DNA of 64,000 nt from Bradyrhizobium genomosp. I (2014) (lineage in GTDB: Bacteria > Pseudomonadota > Alphaproteobacteria > Rhizobiales > Xanthobacteraceae), in assembly GCF_000261685.1 (NCBI RefSeq), contig NZ_AJQE01000042.1:46568-110567 (forward strand), written 5' to 3'. How positions within the stretch are numbered: the first letter of the stretch is position 1; each line of letters begins with the position of its first letter. Both the position numbers and the translations under genes were made by a program. Below, piece after piece: positions 35,814 to 44,835 of the stretch. Under the pieces are notes generated by a model. That model worked only from the letters and a program-made list of their open reading frames with translations. It ran no database searches and was not told where the DNA came from.

Positions 35814-36771
35814 GCGGCGCGGGCGAGCGAGCGCCGCTTCTGGCGGAAGTAGCGCTTGATCTCGGGAAGCTTCATCGCGTTCAGGACCCGATCGGCAGGG
35901 ACCCCGCCCTTTCGGGCCATCTGGACGCCCCAGTGCATGTGGTCGAGTTCGGAGATCGAGTGCGCGTCCGGATTGATGCTCAGCATGCAGCCGAACTCCA
36001 GGCCGCCTGATGCCAACGCCAGTCCAGGTCGAGCCGCCATGGGTGGGCGTTGATCTCCACGACGATGTCATGCTTCGCGCATGCCCGAAGCACCTTCTCG
36101 ATGTCGATTTCGTAGCCTGGCCGGCGCTGGAGCTGTCGTCCTGTCATGTGGCCGACGATGGTGGTGTAAGGATTGGAGATAGCCCGCAGCAGGCGCTGCG
36201 TCTGGGCCTTGCGGTCGAGTTTGAACCGGCCATGAATGCTCGCGACCACGAAGTCGAAGCGCTCCAGCACGTCATCCGGATAGTCCAGAGAGCCATCGGC
36301 CAGAATGTCGGATTCAATACCTTTGAGGATCCGCAAATCCTTGCCGAAGCGCTTGTTCAGCCGGTCGGCTTCCAGGTGCTGCTGCGCGATCTCCTCGACC
36401 GACAGACCTCCGGCATAATGCGCAGACTTGGAATGGTCCGCGACGCCGAAATACTCGAAACCGCGCTGGCGCGTGACAGCGAGCATCTCGAGCACCCCGG
36501 CGGGAATCTCCTGCCGCAGCTTTTCGAGGCTGGGATGACTGCCCGTCTTGTGGAGCTTCGTGACGATATCGGCGATCGCATCGCCGATATCGGGGATTCC
36601 CGTGAGTCGATCCTCCTCGACGAGAACATCAAGAGGAACGGCAAGGGCCGCTAGGCTGTCGGCGGCCCGGGAATACGCTTTCGCTCGGTAGGGATTACCG
36701 CCCCGCAAGGCCGTGCGCTGCGCGTACTCGCGCAGGAGACTTGCCACACCGCGAGCGTCGAGCGAAGGCAT
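35814..36771 (-). pseudogene. PolX/PHP gene with internal deletion and frameshift
   Basis: The first 98 residues match the N-terminal 8-kDa domain of bacterial DNA polymerase X (YAQRTALRGGNPYRAKAYSR, GIPDIGDAIADIVTKLH). The frame then passes directly at about 36474 into the C-terminal PHP domain (RGFEYFGVADHSKSAHYAGG, ILKGIESDILADGSLDYPDD, FDFVVASIHGRF), so the polymerase domain is missing. After INAHPWRLDLDWR a one-base shift near 36020 moves the PHP end to another frame (CMLSINPDAHSISELDHMHWG). PHP exonuclease residues are split across the shift. It looks like a pseudogene. Start is ATG 36771. Confidence 0.75.
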
Positions 36772-37050
36772 TCAGCGTGCCTCCCGCTCCCTGCGTTGCG
36801 GCGGCGCCGCAGCAAGGCGGCCGCCCGAACGGTCACTTGGCCGCCCATCGAGAGAGCTCTCGAGCTTCTGAGCTGCGCGAAAGTCCTCGAGGTGCTGGAT
36901 ATTGGCGCCGTACGCGGCCTCTTTCTTGAGGAGATTGTAGATCCGCCCCGCGACCAGCTGCAGATGCTTCATCCTCCCCCGCGGCATCGATCTCGCCTTG
37001 CAAAGAGCTCGGACAGCGTAGGCTCGGAAATAGTCGAATGCGTCTGACAT
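36772..37050 (-). CDS. Small hypothetical protein upstream of polX
   Basis: 92 residues from ATG 37050. The first 65 residues are helical and well formed (MSDAFDYFRAYAVRALCKA, RIYNLLKKEAAYGANIQHL); the tail is basic and Pro/Arg-rich. The stop is directly next to the polX start, so the two were cotranscribed. I do not know the family. Its link to polX and the ligase suggests a DNA-repair setting. Confidence 0.55.
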   Translation of the reverse strand: MSDAFDYFRAYAVRALCKARSMPRGRMKHLQLVAGRIYNLLKKEAAYGANIQHLEDFRAAQKLESSLDGRPSDRSGGRLAAAPPQRREREAR

Positions 37051-37166
37051 GGTCCAGGTAAACGCCGGCTTTCGCCTATAGTTCGGTCGAGATCGCGGGC
37101 TACAGACTGGGAACCCCGCGAATCCTAGCGGCGTTGCACAGGCATCATTCGCAAGAGGAGGAGCCA

Positions 37167-37256
37167 GTGGCAGCAGCGAAGAAGACGGGCCACTCGGCAT
37201 CGGCCGTGAAGAAGGCGGTCAAGAAGGTCGGCAACTCCCGCAAGCGCGTCGAGAAA
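37167..37256 (+). pseudogene. Basic protein N-terminal fragment
   Basis: From GTG 37167, with GAGGAGGAG just upstream, the frame reads an Ala/Lys-rich basic N-terminus (GHSASAVKKAVKKVGNSRKR) like small Rhizobiales nucleoid-type proteins. After about 37256 the composition changes abruptly and the frame becomes nonsense. I take it as a truncated gene. The region from there to 37529 holds nothing I can identify. Confidence 0.4.
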
Positions 37257-37529
37257 ACGCGACATTGTCGTCAAAGCTCGCCGTATGGCAGTGTCAATCC
37301 ACTCCTCCTCGTTCCAAAGGCACCCCCACACAAGATGTGTGAGCAAAACCACATTTGATATGCCCCGCTGTTTGTTCAGGACAGCAGCCAACAGGGTGGC
37401 CTCATGGGCCGCCTCCAGAACAAGCGACGCGAATGGCTTCCAGTGCGCCGACGGAACACGCGAATAATTTATCGGGAGCGCCGAGCAAAACAGCTGTGAA
37501 ACCCGAGAGCTTCAGGCACTGGATCGTCA

Positions 37530-37733
37530 TCACCCCCTCCTTTGGACAACCGGTGCGCCGAGCCAATCCGCCAGACTCGAGGTCAGCTCGTTGTGCCTTG
37601 CGCGCTGCAACAGCGTTTCGCGGGCCTTGCCGGGCGGCAAGCGGCGTGCGCGTTCGCGCGCGGCTTCAGCCGATGACAGCAGCCGCTCCTGGAGCGATTG
37701 GGTGTGTTTCCTTCGTATGCGTTTCGCGCTCAT
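37530..37733 (-). CDS. Small basic helical hypothetical protein
   Basis: 67 residues, highly basic at the N-terminus (MSAKRIRRKHTQSLQERLL) with a continuous helix to about residue 50 (AARERARRLPPGKARETLLQ) and a WLGAP tail. It resembles short conserved Rhizobiales proteins of unknown function. No neighbours suggest a role. Confidence 0.5.
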   Translation of the reverse strand: MSAKRIRRKHTQSLQERLLSSAEAARERARRLPPGKARETLLQRARHNELTSSLADWLGAPVVQRRG

Positions 37734-37881
37734 TTTCGATCTGCGCTTGAATTGGGATCCGCCGGGAGGCGGATTTCTATTCCCAGCTTCGAGCGCTGAG
37801 CCGGTTCCGGCATTTCAGCAAGTTAAAGAGATCATGGAATCTGCATGACTACCGCATGGTGCATCGCAACTGCGCGGGTGC

Positions 37882-38628
37882 TCAACCCCGCCGGTAGAGC
37901 TGCAGATAGCTCGGCGAATAGAACGCTGCGCTCTTGAGCGCATCGAGGTCGTTGACGGTTAGCGTCCGTTCCCGCAGGGTGATCAGACCGGAGGCCCGGA
38001 GCTCCTGGATGGTGCGGTTGAGATGCACCACGGAGAGGCCGGTTGCGTCAGCCAGGTCCATCTGGGTCACCGGAAAGGCGCAGGAATTGCCGTCGACGAG
38101 ACCGACCGGTCGCAGCCGCTCATAGATCTCGCAGAACAGGTGAGCCACCCGCTCCAACGCCACCCGCCGCCCTAGATTGATCGCCCATTCGCGCTGGATC
38201 GCTGAGTTCACCAGCGTCTCGCACATGAATGCTTCGGCCAGCGTGCGCTCGCTCGCCAGCAGCTTCTCGAAACGCGCTTTCTTGATCTCGGCATAGACCA
38301 CAGGCGTCGCCGTCGTAATCGAATGATCCATGGTCGAGAGCAGATAAACATAGGCATCGCAGGCTTCGCCAGGCAGAATGAAATTGACGATCTGCCGCCG
38401 GCCATCCTCCAGCGTCTTGTGCCGGAACAGCCAGCCCGAGAGCACGAGCCGGACGCCGTCGACCTCATCTCCTTCGGAAGCGATATCCTCGCCCGGCCCG
38501 GCACGCAGCAAGCCTTCCAGAATGGCTTGCTCCAGCGCTGCGACAGCGTCCTCGGACAAGGGCCGCAGGGCGTTGAAGCGGCGGATGACCGCCTGCGCAA
38601 GACTTCCCTCGGTATGCTGAACACGCAT
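37882..38628 (-). CDS. Crp/Fnr-family transcriptional regulator
   Basis: 248 residues. The cyclic-nucleotide-binding-like fold (about 20-135) has GPGEDIASEGDEVDGVRLVLSG; the Crp helix-turn-helix (about 165-225) has MDLADATGLSVVHLNRTIQEL. The Cys residues for an Fnr-type cluster are absent, so oxygen sensing by iron-sulfur is unlikely. It starts at ATG 38628, which overlaps the stop of the CheB/CheR kinase gene (TGATG), so it is translated in step with that kinase and may carry its output. Confidence 0.9.
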   Translation of the reverse strand: MRVQHTEGSLAQAVIRRFNALRPLSEDAVAALEQAILEGLLRAGPGEDIASEGDEVDGVRLVLSGWLFRHKTLEDGRRQIVNFILPGEACDAYVYLLSTMDHSITTATPVVYAEIKKARFEKLLASERTLAEAFMCETLVNSAIQREWAINLGRRVALERVAHLFCEIYERLRPVGLVDGNSCAFPVTQMDLADATGLSVVHLNRTIQELRASGLITLRERTLTVNDLDALKSAAFYSPSYLQLYRRG

Positions 38629-41600
38629 CAGCCGTCCATCGAAGGCGTGTGAAAGGTGCGCTTGCTCAACGGAATTGCAATCAGGCAGTGGATCCCGGGC
38701 GCATTGAACGAGATCGTCGTCTGCCCCTTCAGCTCGAACGCGAGGGTCCGCTCCAGGAGCTCCGTGCCAAATCCCTTACGCGGCGGCGGCGTGACTTGCG
38801 GGCCACCCCGCTCGCGCCACTCGAACAGCAATTGCGGCGGTGCGGCGGCTTCGTCGATACGCCAGGAAATCTCGAGTCGGCCCGCCGGCTGGCCCAGCGC
38901 ACCATATTTGAGCGCATTGGTCGCGAGCTCATGGATCGCGAGCGCAAAGGTCTCGGCGGCCTTGGGCTGGAAGCGTACCGCAGGTCCCGACACGCGCATC
39001 TGCTCGCCCTCGCGGGCATTGTAGGCCAAGAGCTCCTCGACGACGAGATATTCGAGATCGACGCCGCCCTCGGGATCCCGTGTCACCAGTGCCTGCGTCC
39101 GGGCGAACGCGTTGAGCCGGCCATCGAGATGGGCGGCATATTCAGCAACCGTCGAACTCGACTCGGCCGAGCGGCGCGCGATCGAGCGCACCACGCCGAG
39201 CGTGTTGCGCACGCGATGCTGAAGCTCGGCGAGCAGGAGCCGCTGCCGCTCCTCCGCGCGCGTGATCGCGGTAACGTCGATGAAGGTGATGACGACGCCG
39301 GCGATGAAATTGTCGATGCTGCGGTAGGGCAGGATGCGGACGATGTAGCGCGTGCCGCTGTCCGGCGCGGTGAGTTCACGCTCGGCGCTGGCCAGCGTGC
39401 GCAGCACGCGGCGCACGTCGTCATAGAGCTCCTCGATTGCAATGCGCGCCTTGATATGCGCGATCGGACGGCCGACGTCGGTTTCGACCAGATGCAGGAT
39501 CTGCGTGATCGCGGGCGTGAAGTTCATCACCTTGAGATCGTTATCGAGGAACACGGTCGCGATCTGCGTGCTCTCGAGGAAGTTCTTGAGGTCGCTTGTC
39601 GCCCGCGTCAGCTCCTGGACACGATGCGCCAGCTCGCCATTGACCGTCGTCAGCTCCTCGTTGACCGACTGCAATTCCTCGCGCGAGGTTTCGAGTTCTT
39701 CATTGGCCGATTGCAGCTCCTCGTTCAGCGACTGGTACTCCTCGTTGGAGGATTTCAGCTCCTCATTGGTGCTTTCGAGCTCCTCGATCGTTGCCTGGAG
39801 GCGCTCGCGGGTCGCCCGCAATTCGCTTTCGAGCCGCTCGACATGCTCGGTCCGCACCAGGGCGCCGGCGCCGGGATTGCCGTCGGGCGCATTGGCGGCG
39901 CGCGCCGGCCCGTCCTTGAACAGCACGACGAAATTGCGATGGGCGCCCCCAGTCTCCTGGATCGGCTCCACGGTCATGTCGACCACGACGCGATGGCCGT
40001 TGACGCCGAGTTGGACGTGCTCGGCACGGGCGGGCTCGTTGGTTTCTGCCGCACGGCTGAGCGCGGTCCGCAGCTCCAGCCTGAGGTCGCGGTGCACGAG
40101 CTGAAGCAGATCGAGCGAGGCCGCCCCTGCCGTTGGCTCGATATAGCGTCCGGTGCGCCCGGAAAAATGCAGGATCTGGAAATTGTCGTCGGTGATGACA
40201 TAGGCCGGCGCATAGCGCTCGGCGATCCGCTGGGCCCGGCGCTCCAGTCCGACGTCGGGACCGAAGGAGCGGACCGGCGGCAGCTCGACCGGCGCGCGGC
40301 CCGCCGCGGTCGAGATCGGAAACTCCGGCGGCAGCCGCGTGCCGGTCTCGAGTTTCTTGAAGATCCGGGCGCGGCGATCGACCGGCGCAAACAATTTAGG
40401 ATGCCGCGTCACGTTCTCGGAATTGCCGAGGAACAGGAAGCGATCCGGCAACAGCGCGAAGTGAAACAGCGGAATCACGCGGTTCTGAAGCTCCGCGTTG
40501 AGATAGATCAGCAGGTTGCGGCAGGAGACGAGGTCGAGCTTGGAGAACGGAGCGTCCTTGATGACGTTGTGCTGGGAGAAGATGCACATCTCCCGCAATT
40601 CCTTCACCACGCAATAAGTATCCCCCTCGCGCACAAACCAGCGCGCCAGGCGTTCAGCCGACATGTCCTGCTCGATATTGGTGCGATAGCGGCCGACGCG
40701 CGCGGTCGCCAGCGCCCGTCCGTCGATGTCGGTGGCAAAGATCTGGACCTGCGGCGCGGAATCGAGCTTCGCTACGTGTTCGCGCAGGAGGATGCCGATC
40801 GAGTAGGCCTCCTCGCCAGTGGCGCAGCCGAGCACCCAGACGCGAACCTGCTGCCCGTTGCTCTTGCTTTCGAAGATTTTCGGAATGATCTGCGTCTCCA
40901 GCACCTCGAATTCACGCTTGTCGCGGAAGAATTCGGTGACGCCGATCAGAAGATCGTTGAAGAGGTGCTGGGCCTCGTCCTTGTCGTTGCGAAGGAAGTC
41001 GACGTAAGCGGCGATGTCCTCGATCTGCACCACCTGCATGCGACGCTGGACGCGACGCAGAAACGTGTTCTGCTTGTAGCCGTGGAAATCATTGCCGGTC
41101 TTGTTGCGCAGGATGTCCGCGATGCGTGACAGCGACGTCGCCGCGGCGGCCAGCACCTCGTCAAAGCCCTGCTTCTCCTTCAGCCGCCGCAAATGGCGCG
41201 CATAGACCTGGATGTGCTCGGGAATGTCTTCGGGTGGCAGCACGTAATCGGCAATGGCTGCCGGCCGGCTGCTGTCGATGAGATGCTCGGCCTCATGATT
41301 GGTGACGCTCTCCGCAATGGCGAGGCCGCCATGATCCTTCAGCGTGGCCGCGCCGAGCGTGCCGTCGCCACCGGTGCCGCTCAGGAGCACGCCGATCGAT
41401 TGCTCGGCGCGTTCCTCGGCGAGCGAGACGAGGAAGCTATCGATGGTCGCCCGCTCGCCCGGCCCCTGCTCCGCCTTGCGCACCGCCAGACGGCCGCCAT
41501 GGACGGTGGTGATCATCGCGACCGGACTGAGATAGATCGTCCCGCCTTCGACTGCCATTCCATCGCTGATCTCGGAGAGCCGGGTGCCGTCGGCGCGCTG

Positions 41601-41819
41601 AATGAGCGCATGCAACCGATCGTCGGCGAGCGCCTCGCGATTTTGCAGCACGAGGACGACGGCCTGGTCCTCCCCCAGCATCAATTTGGCAAAGAAGCGC
41701 TCGATGCTGTCGACCGCACCGGCCGAGGCACCCACGCCGATGACCAGTGGCACCCTTGCCTGGCGTTCTTCCGCGCCCGACGTCTTCTCGACTTCGTCCA
41801 TGCTTGCCGCAACTCTCAT
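38628..41819 (-). CDS. CheB-CheR-PAS-HWE histidine kinase fusion
   Basis: 1063 residues in one cytoplasmic chain: CheB methylesterase-like domain (about 25-205), CheR methyltransferase (about 215-480, SAM site WVLGCATGEEAYSIGILL and the NLLIYL block), a long coiled coil (about 650-740, repeated ESTNEELKSSNEEYQSLNEE pattern), PAS (about 745-855) and an HWE kinase with LQHRVRNTLGVV and HELATNALKYGAL and FEWRERGG. In the CheB part Ser 32 (GASAG) and Asp 152 (GTGGDG) are kept, but the catalytic His is Asn 60 (VLQNREAL). No chemoreceptor or CheA gene is near. The Crp/Fnr gene is coupled downstream. Confidence 0.92.
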   Translation of the reverse strand: MRVAASMDEVEKTSGAEERQARVPLVIGVGASAGAVDSIERFFAKLMLGEDQAVVLVLQNREALADDRLHALIQRADGTRLSEISDGMAVEGGTIYLSPVAMITTVHGGRLAVRKAEQGPGERATIDSFLVSLAEERAEQSIGVLLSGTGGDGTLGAATLKDHGGLAIAESVTNHEAEHLIDSSRPAAIADYVLPPEDIPEHIQVYARHLRRLKEKQGFDEVLAAAATSLSRIADILRNKTGNDFHGYKQNTFLRRVQRRMQVVQIEDIAAYVDFLRNDKDEAQHLFNDLLIGVTEFFRDKREFEVLETQIIPKIFESKSNGQQVRVWVLGCATGEEAYSIGILLREHVAKLDSAPQVQIFATDIDGRALATARVGRYRTNIEQDMSAERLARWFVREGDTYCVVKELREMCIFSQHNVIKDAPFSKLDLVSCRNLLIYLNAELQNRVIPLFHFALLPDRFLFLGNSENVTRHPKLFAPVDRRARIFKKLETGTRLPPEFPISTAAGRAPVELPPVRSFGPDVGLERRAQRIAERYAPAYVITDDNFQILHFSGRTGRYIEPTAGAASLDLLQLVHRDLRLELRTALSRAAETNEPARAEHVQLGVNGHRVVVDMTVEPIQETGGAHRNFVVLFKDGPARAANAPDGNPGAGALVRTEHVERLESELRATRERLQATIEELESTNEELKSSNEEYQSLNEELQSANEELETSREELQSVNEELTTVNGELAHRVQELTRATSDLKNFLESTQIATVFLDNDLKVMNFTPAITQILHLVETDVGRPIAHIKARIAIEELYDDVRRVLRTLASAERELTAPDSGTRYIVRILPYRSIDNFIAGVVITFIDVTAITRAEERQRLLLAELQHRVRNTLGVVRSIARRSAESSSTVAEYAAHLDGRLNAFARTQALVTRDPEGGVDLEYLVVEELLAYNAREGEQMRVSGPAVRFQPKAAETFALAIHELATNALKYGALGQPAGRLEISWRIDEAAAPPQLLFEWRERGGPQVTPPPRKGFGTELLERTLAFELKGQTTISFNAPGIHCLIAIPLSKRTFHTPSMDG

Positions 41820-41934
41820 TACCCGGGATCAAGCAGCCCGATTCCTGCAAATAGCAGAGATTGAGGCTACCCCAACAGCGAAAAGCCGGGAACCGCCATC
41901 CGCTGGCGGACGCCCATCGCAACAATTCCAAAAC

Positions 41935-42216
41935 TCAAGAAGCCTTCGGCGGCCCTGAAGAAACCTCCCGCTCGAGGAAATTGATCCGCTGGATGATCAG
42001 CTTACGATGCCGTTCCCATTCGACCAGCGTCTGCTTCATGAGCTCGACCAGGCGCTGCGCCTGCCGCGCATCGTGGCCGCTGGCCTCGAGCTCCCGAACC
42101 AGATCCTGCTGATTGCGGACACGCTGCCAGCCCTGCTCGATATCCGTATCGGCCTTCACGAGCAGCCGCTGCTCGGCATGGAGCTGCTCGGCACGCTCGG
42201 CGGGAGACACGGCCAT
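41935..42216 (-). CDS. Small coiled-coil hypothetical protein
   Basis: 93 residues, predicted coiled coil for most of its length (ERAEQLHAEQRLLVKADTDI, then QAQRLVELMKQTLVEWERHR). No signal peptide or Cys. It lies between the CheB/CheR kinase and a CheB remnant on the same strand, so it belonged to a chemosensory-type operon. Function unknown. Confidence 0.6.
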   Translation of the reverse strand: MAVSPAERAEQLHAEQRLLVKADTDIEQGWQRVRNQQDLVRELEASGHDARQAQRLVELMKQTLVEWERHRKLIIQRINFLEREVSSGPPKAS

Positions 42217-42228
42217 GAGGCACCTTCC

Positions 42229-42687
42229 CTAGCGTATCGCAGGGTCGAGCGATTGTAGCACGGCGCGCCGAATCATATCGGCATATTCGCGATATTCCGT
42301 CGCACGCAGCTCGTACATCTCGGCCACCGCCGGCCGGCCGGCGCGCCTTCCGTCTGCCGCCATGCGGCGCACGAGCTCGGCCCGTTCCTCGATGATGCGG
42401 AGCGCCACCCGCATGGCCTCATCGACCTGTCCCTCCTGCTCCCTGGCCAGCGCATCCGCGGTATAGGCATGGCCGACCTGGCAGCGAAACCGCGTGGGAT
42501 GGGTGTCCTTCAAGGCCGAGAGCACCCCTCCGCAGGCAGGACAGGTGAGCGCGGCCGGATCGGCGATCCCCGTCAGGTTCGGCGAACCGATCCGCTCGCC
42601 GGCGGCAATCTCAACCTCGAGGCGGATGTCGGGAGCAATCGGGAGCGCATCGCTGTGGGAATCCGGGTCGCTCTCTCATTGCTAATC
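42229..42687 (-). pseudogene. C-terminal remnant of a CheB-type methylesterase
   Basis: The frame opens after an in-frame TGA near 42690 and has no credible start. It carries the C-terminal extension found on rhizobial CheB proteins: IRLEVEIAAGERIGSPN, a CPACGG knuckle, TRFRCQVGHAYTADAL, and a long helix MRVALRIIEERAELVRRM. The catalytic CheB domain that should precede it is gone. It borders the decayed region to the right. Confidence 0.6.
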
Positions 42688-42717
42688 GCGGCTCAGGCGC
42701 CTGGTTGGCGCCAGCCG

Positions 42718-42974
42718 CTACCTTTGCTTCCTCATCTTCTTAAACCGCACGCTCGTCCCATCCGGCATCCGCACCACCTTGGATCCCGCGGCGAGAACCG
42801 CCTCGCGTGCGGCATCTGGATGTCGGGGCTGCGAGTTGAGTCCCGCCATGAGGCACGGTGCGCCGCGCGCGGCAGGGCCGCGCCGATGATCTCCTCGATC
42901 TCGTCGAAGGTCGGGACGAATTCGGCCTGCTTCTGCCGCATCAGATGATCGCGCAAGGGGGCGTAGTCGTTCAC
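42718..42974 (-). pseudogene. DUF7662-like small protein with a frameshift
   Basis: From GTG 42974 the frame reads NDYAPLRDHLMRQKQAEFVP and FDEIEEIIGAALPRAAHRAS, which resembles the DUF7662 family. After DIQMPHAR a one-base shift near 42805 is needed to continue as EAVLAAGSKVVRMPDGTSVRF, which ends at TAG 42718. The continuation matches the expected family end, so the shift broke a real gene. Function unknown. Confidence 0.5.
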
Positions 42975-43121
42975 GTCAGTCCTCAAAGCCGTTCGTCCAT
43001 ATCGCTTCTGCCTGAAAGCGATACGCCTGGAAACCATTTCTTAGCCGATCGCGGCGGAGGCGTGGCGATTTAAACACTACGCAAGATTTCGGGCGCATCC
43101 GTAAATGTTCGGGAGTGAACG

Positions 43122-43445
43122 ATGCTGTTCGGAAGGCGCGACGGCACGGCCAGGCGGCCGTGGCGGATTTCGGCAAAACTGCTGATCGTCTCGTCGGTCG
43201 TGACGGTGATCGGCTTTTCCGCCATTTGCGTCAACGTGATGCTCGACATGCGCCGGGGCGAGCAGGCCTTGGCGCGCCAGACCCTGGAAAACCTCGCCAC
43301 CACGATCGAGGCCGACATCGGCCGCAACATCGAGATCTACGACCTCTCCTTGCGCGCCGTCGCCGGCAACATGCTGCTGCCGGAGTTCGCGACCGTCTCG
43401 AAGCCGATCCGGCACCTGATCCCGTTCGACCATGCCACCACCGCG
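43122..43445 (+). pseudogene. Truncated membrane sensor (N-terminal part)
   Basis: ATG 43122 opens a clear membrane-sensor N-terminus: basic start, one membrane segment at about 20-41 (LLIVSSVVTVIGFSAICVNV), then the first helix of a periplasmic PDC/dCACHE sensor (IEADIGRNIEIYDLSLRAVA). After LIPFDHATTA near 43445 the similarity ends and the frame stops at 43487. In Bradyrhizobium such an N-terminus usually precedes GGDEF or EAL domains. Those parts are missing here. Confidence 0.6.
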
Positions 43446-43537
43446 ATCGGAGCGCCAGCTGGCAGAGCAAGTGCTTGTAAATTGTGAGAACCTGCAAACT
43501 CTTCTGTAACGGTTCTGCCTCCGCTTGCGCGACAAAA

Positions 43538-43762
43538 TCAACTCGTACGGTCGTTAAGAGCCTTTCGAAACAGGGTATGGTTCGCACTGAAGCTCACCCG
43601 GCACGCATGGAGCTTCGCAAAGTTTCGCACACGTCCCAACGCTGCGTCATTGGTTCCGAATAGCCGCTCGTAGTCTTGAGTCGTGATCCGGCACTGCTCG
43701 CCGTCAGCCAGAACTTCCAGCCTCGCTTCCAGATCAGGAAGTGTAAACTTTTGCAGCTTCAT
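43538..43762 (-). CDS. Small hypothetical protein
   Basis: 74 residues from ATG 43762 (MKLQKFTLPDLEARLEVLAD, then QCRITTQDYERLFGTNDAAL). It is compact, soluble and well-formed, without known motifs. It lies in lower-GC DNA between the truncated sensor and the IS3 remnant, so it may be cargo of a mobile element. Alternative longer starts exist upstream but lose composition. A rightward frame at 43783-44010 is less convincing. Confidence 0.4.
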   Translation of the reverse strand: MKLQKFTLPDLEARLEVLADGEQCRITTQDYERLFGTNDAALGRVRNFAKLHACRVSFSANHTLFRKALNDRTS

Positions 43763-44016
43763 CGGACGCGCCCCAAGCCTGGTTGAGTCACGATGGCATA
43801 GGATGGAGAGACGAAGTTGATGCAGCTCAAACTTTATTCGGCAACCCCGCCGGATCTGCGCCGGCCCTGAACCATTCGCTTTTCGAGCAAACCGCGCGGA
43901 CCGCCGCAAGCGTGACAGCGCCGGAGACGCCTGGAGTTGCGATGACAGTCACGCAATCGGATTCGAGCACAGCGGCTGCGAAGGCTCGCGCGACAAAGAC
44001 CAACAATTGAGAGCAC

Positions 44017-44835
44017 TGGACTGCACCCCTGAAGTGAGACACGATAATTGCAGTGACAGGGCGGTTGCCACGACACGTTACCGTGGATTGTTTTGCGCGA
44101 ACGCGGTTTCGAACTCAAGGGGCGATTGATACCCAAGCGCCGAGTGTAAGCGCTCCTTGTTGTAGACATCCGAGATGAAGCTGTTGATGCGGCGGCGGGC
44201 GTCGTCGAGATCGATGAAGGTCTTCCCGTTGATCTCCTCGGCCTTGAGCGTCTTCATGAAGCTCTCGGCCTTCGCGTTATCGAAGGGATTGCCAGGTCTG
44301 CTCATGCTCAGCGTGATGTCCCGATCGGCAAGCCGTTGGCGATAGGCGATCGAGGCGTATTGCACGCCGCGATCCAATGGTGGATCAGGCTGCCACGCGC
44401 CGGCCGCCTCGCGGCGATGGCTTTCTCCAAAGCGCTGATGGCAAGCGAGGCGTCGAGCGTGTCGTCGAAGGCCCAGCCCACAGCCTTGCGCGAGAACGCG
44501 TCGAGGATGACGGCGAGATAGGCAAAGGTCCTGGCAAGATGGACGTAGGTGATGTCCGCCACCCAAATCTGGTCGGGCGCAGACGGAACCAGGCCGCGCA
44601 CGAGATTGGGAACGACGAGAAAGCCCGATGGCCGTTCCGAGGGCGGCTTCAGGAGCGGGGTCTTGCGCTGCGCGAGCAGGTTATCCTCGCGCATAAGCCT
44701 CTGAACCTTCTTGGCATTCACGACCATGCCCTGGCGCCTGACGGCTGCCGTCACGCGCCGATAGCCATAGAAGATGTGTTTGAGGCAGATGCGCTGGATG
44801 AGGTCGCGCAGCTCGATCCCAACGGCGAGCGTCAT
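44017..44835 (-). mobile_element. IS3-family insertion-sequence remnant (transposase orfB)
   Basis: The minus strand encodes the catalytic half of an IS3-type transposase: HIFYGYRRVTAAVRRQG and VQRLMREDNLLAQRKT (HTH_21), then DQIWVADITYVHLARTFAYL and VILDAFSRKAVGWAF with the first catalytic Asp. A one-base shift near 44380 moves the frame, and the rest reads DRGVQYASIAYRQRL, SRPGNPFDNAKAESFMKTLK (last Asp/Glu) and ends at 44078. TGGACTGCACCCC at 44017 looks like one end of the element. orfA and the other end are gone; the break is near 44835, joined to the strawberry-notch fragment. Confidence 0.75.

Noticed and set aside
38649..41129. An 826-codon open frame on the plus strand opposite the CheB/CheR kinase
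   Set aside because: It is wholly antisense to a protein with clear CheB, CheR, PAS and kinase motifs. Its composition is typical of GC-rich shadow frames and it shows no domain.
43783..44010. A 75-codon plus-strand frame starting at TTG before the IS3 end
   Set aside because: Low-complexity Ala/Thr/Ser composition, no good start, no ribosome site; the minus-strand 74-residue gene nearby is more convincing.
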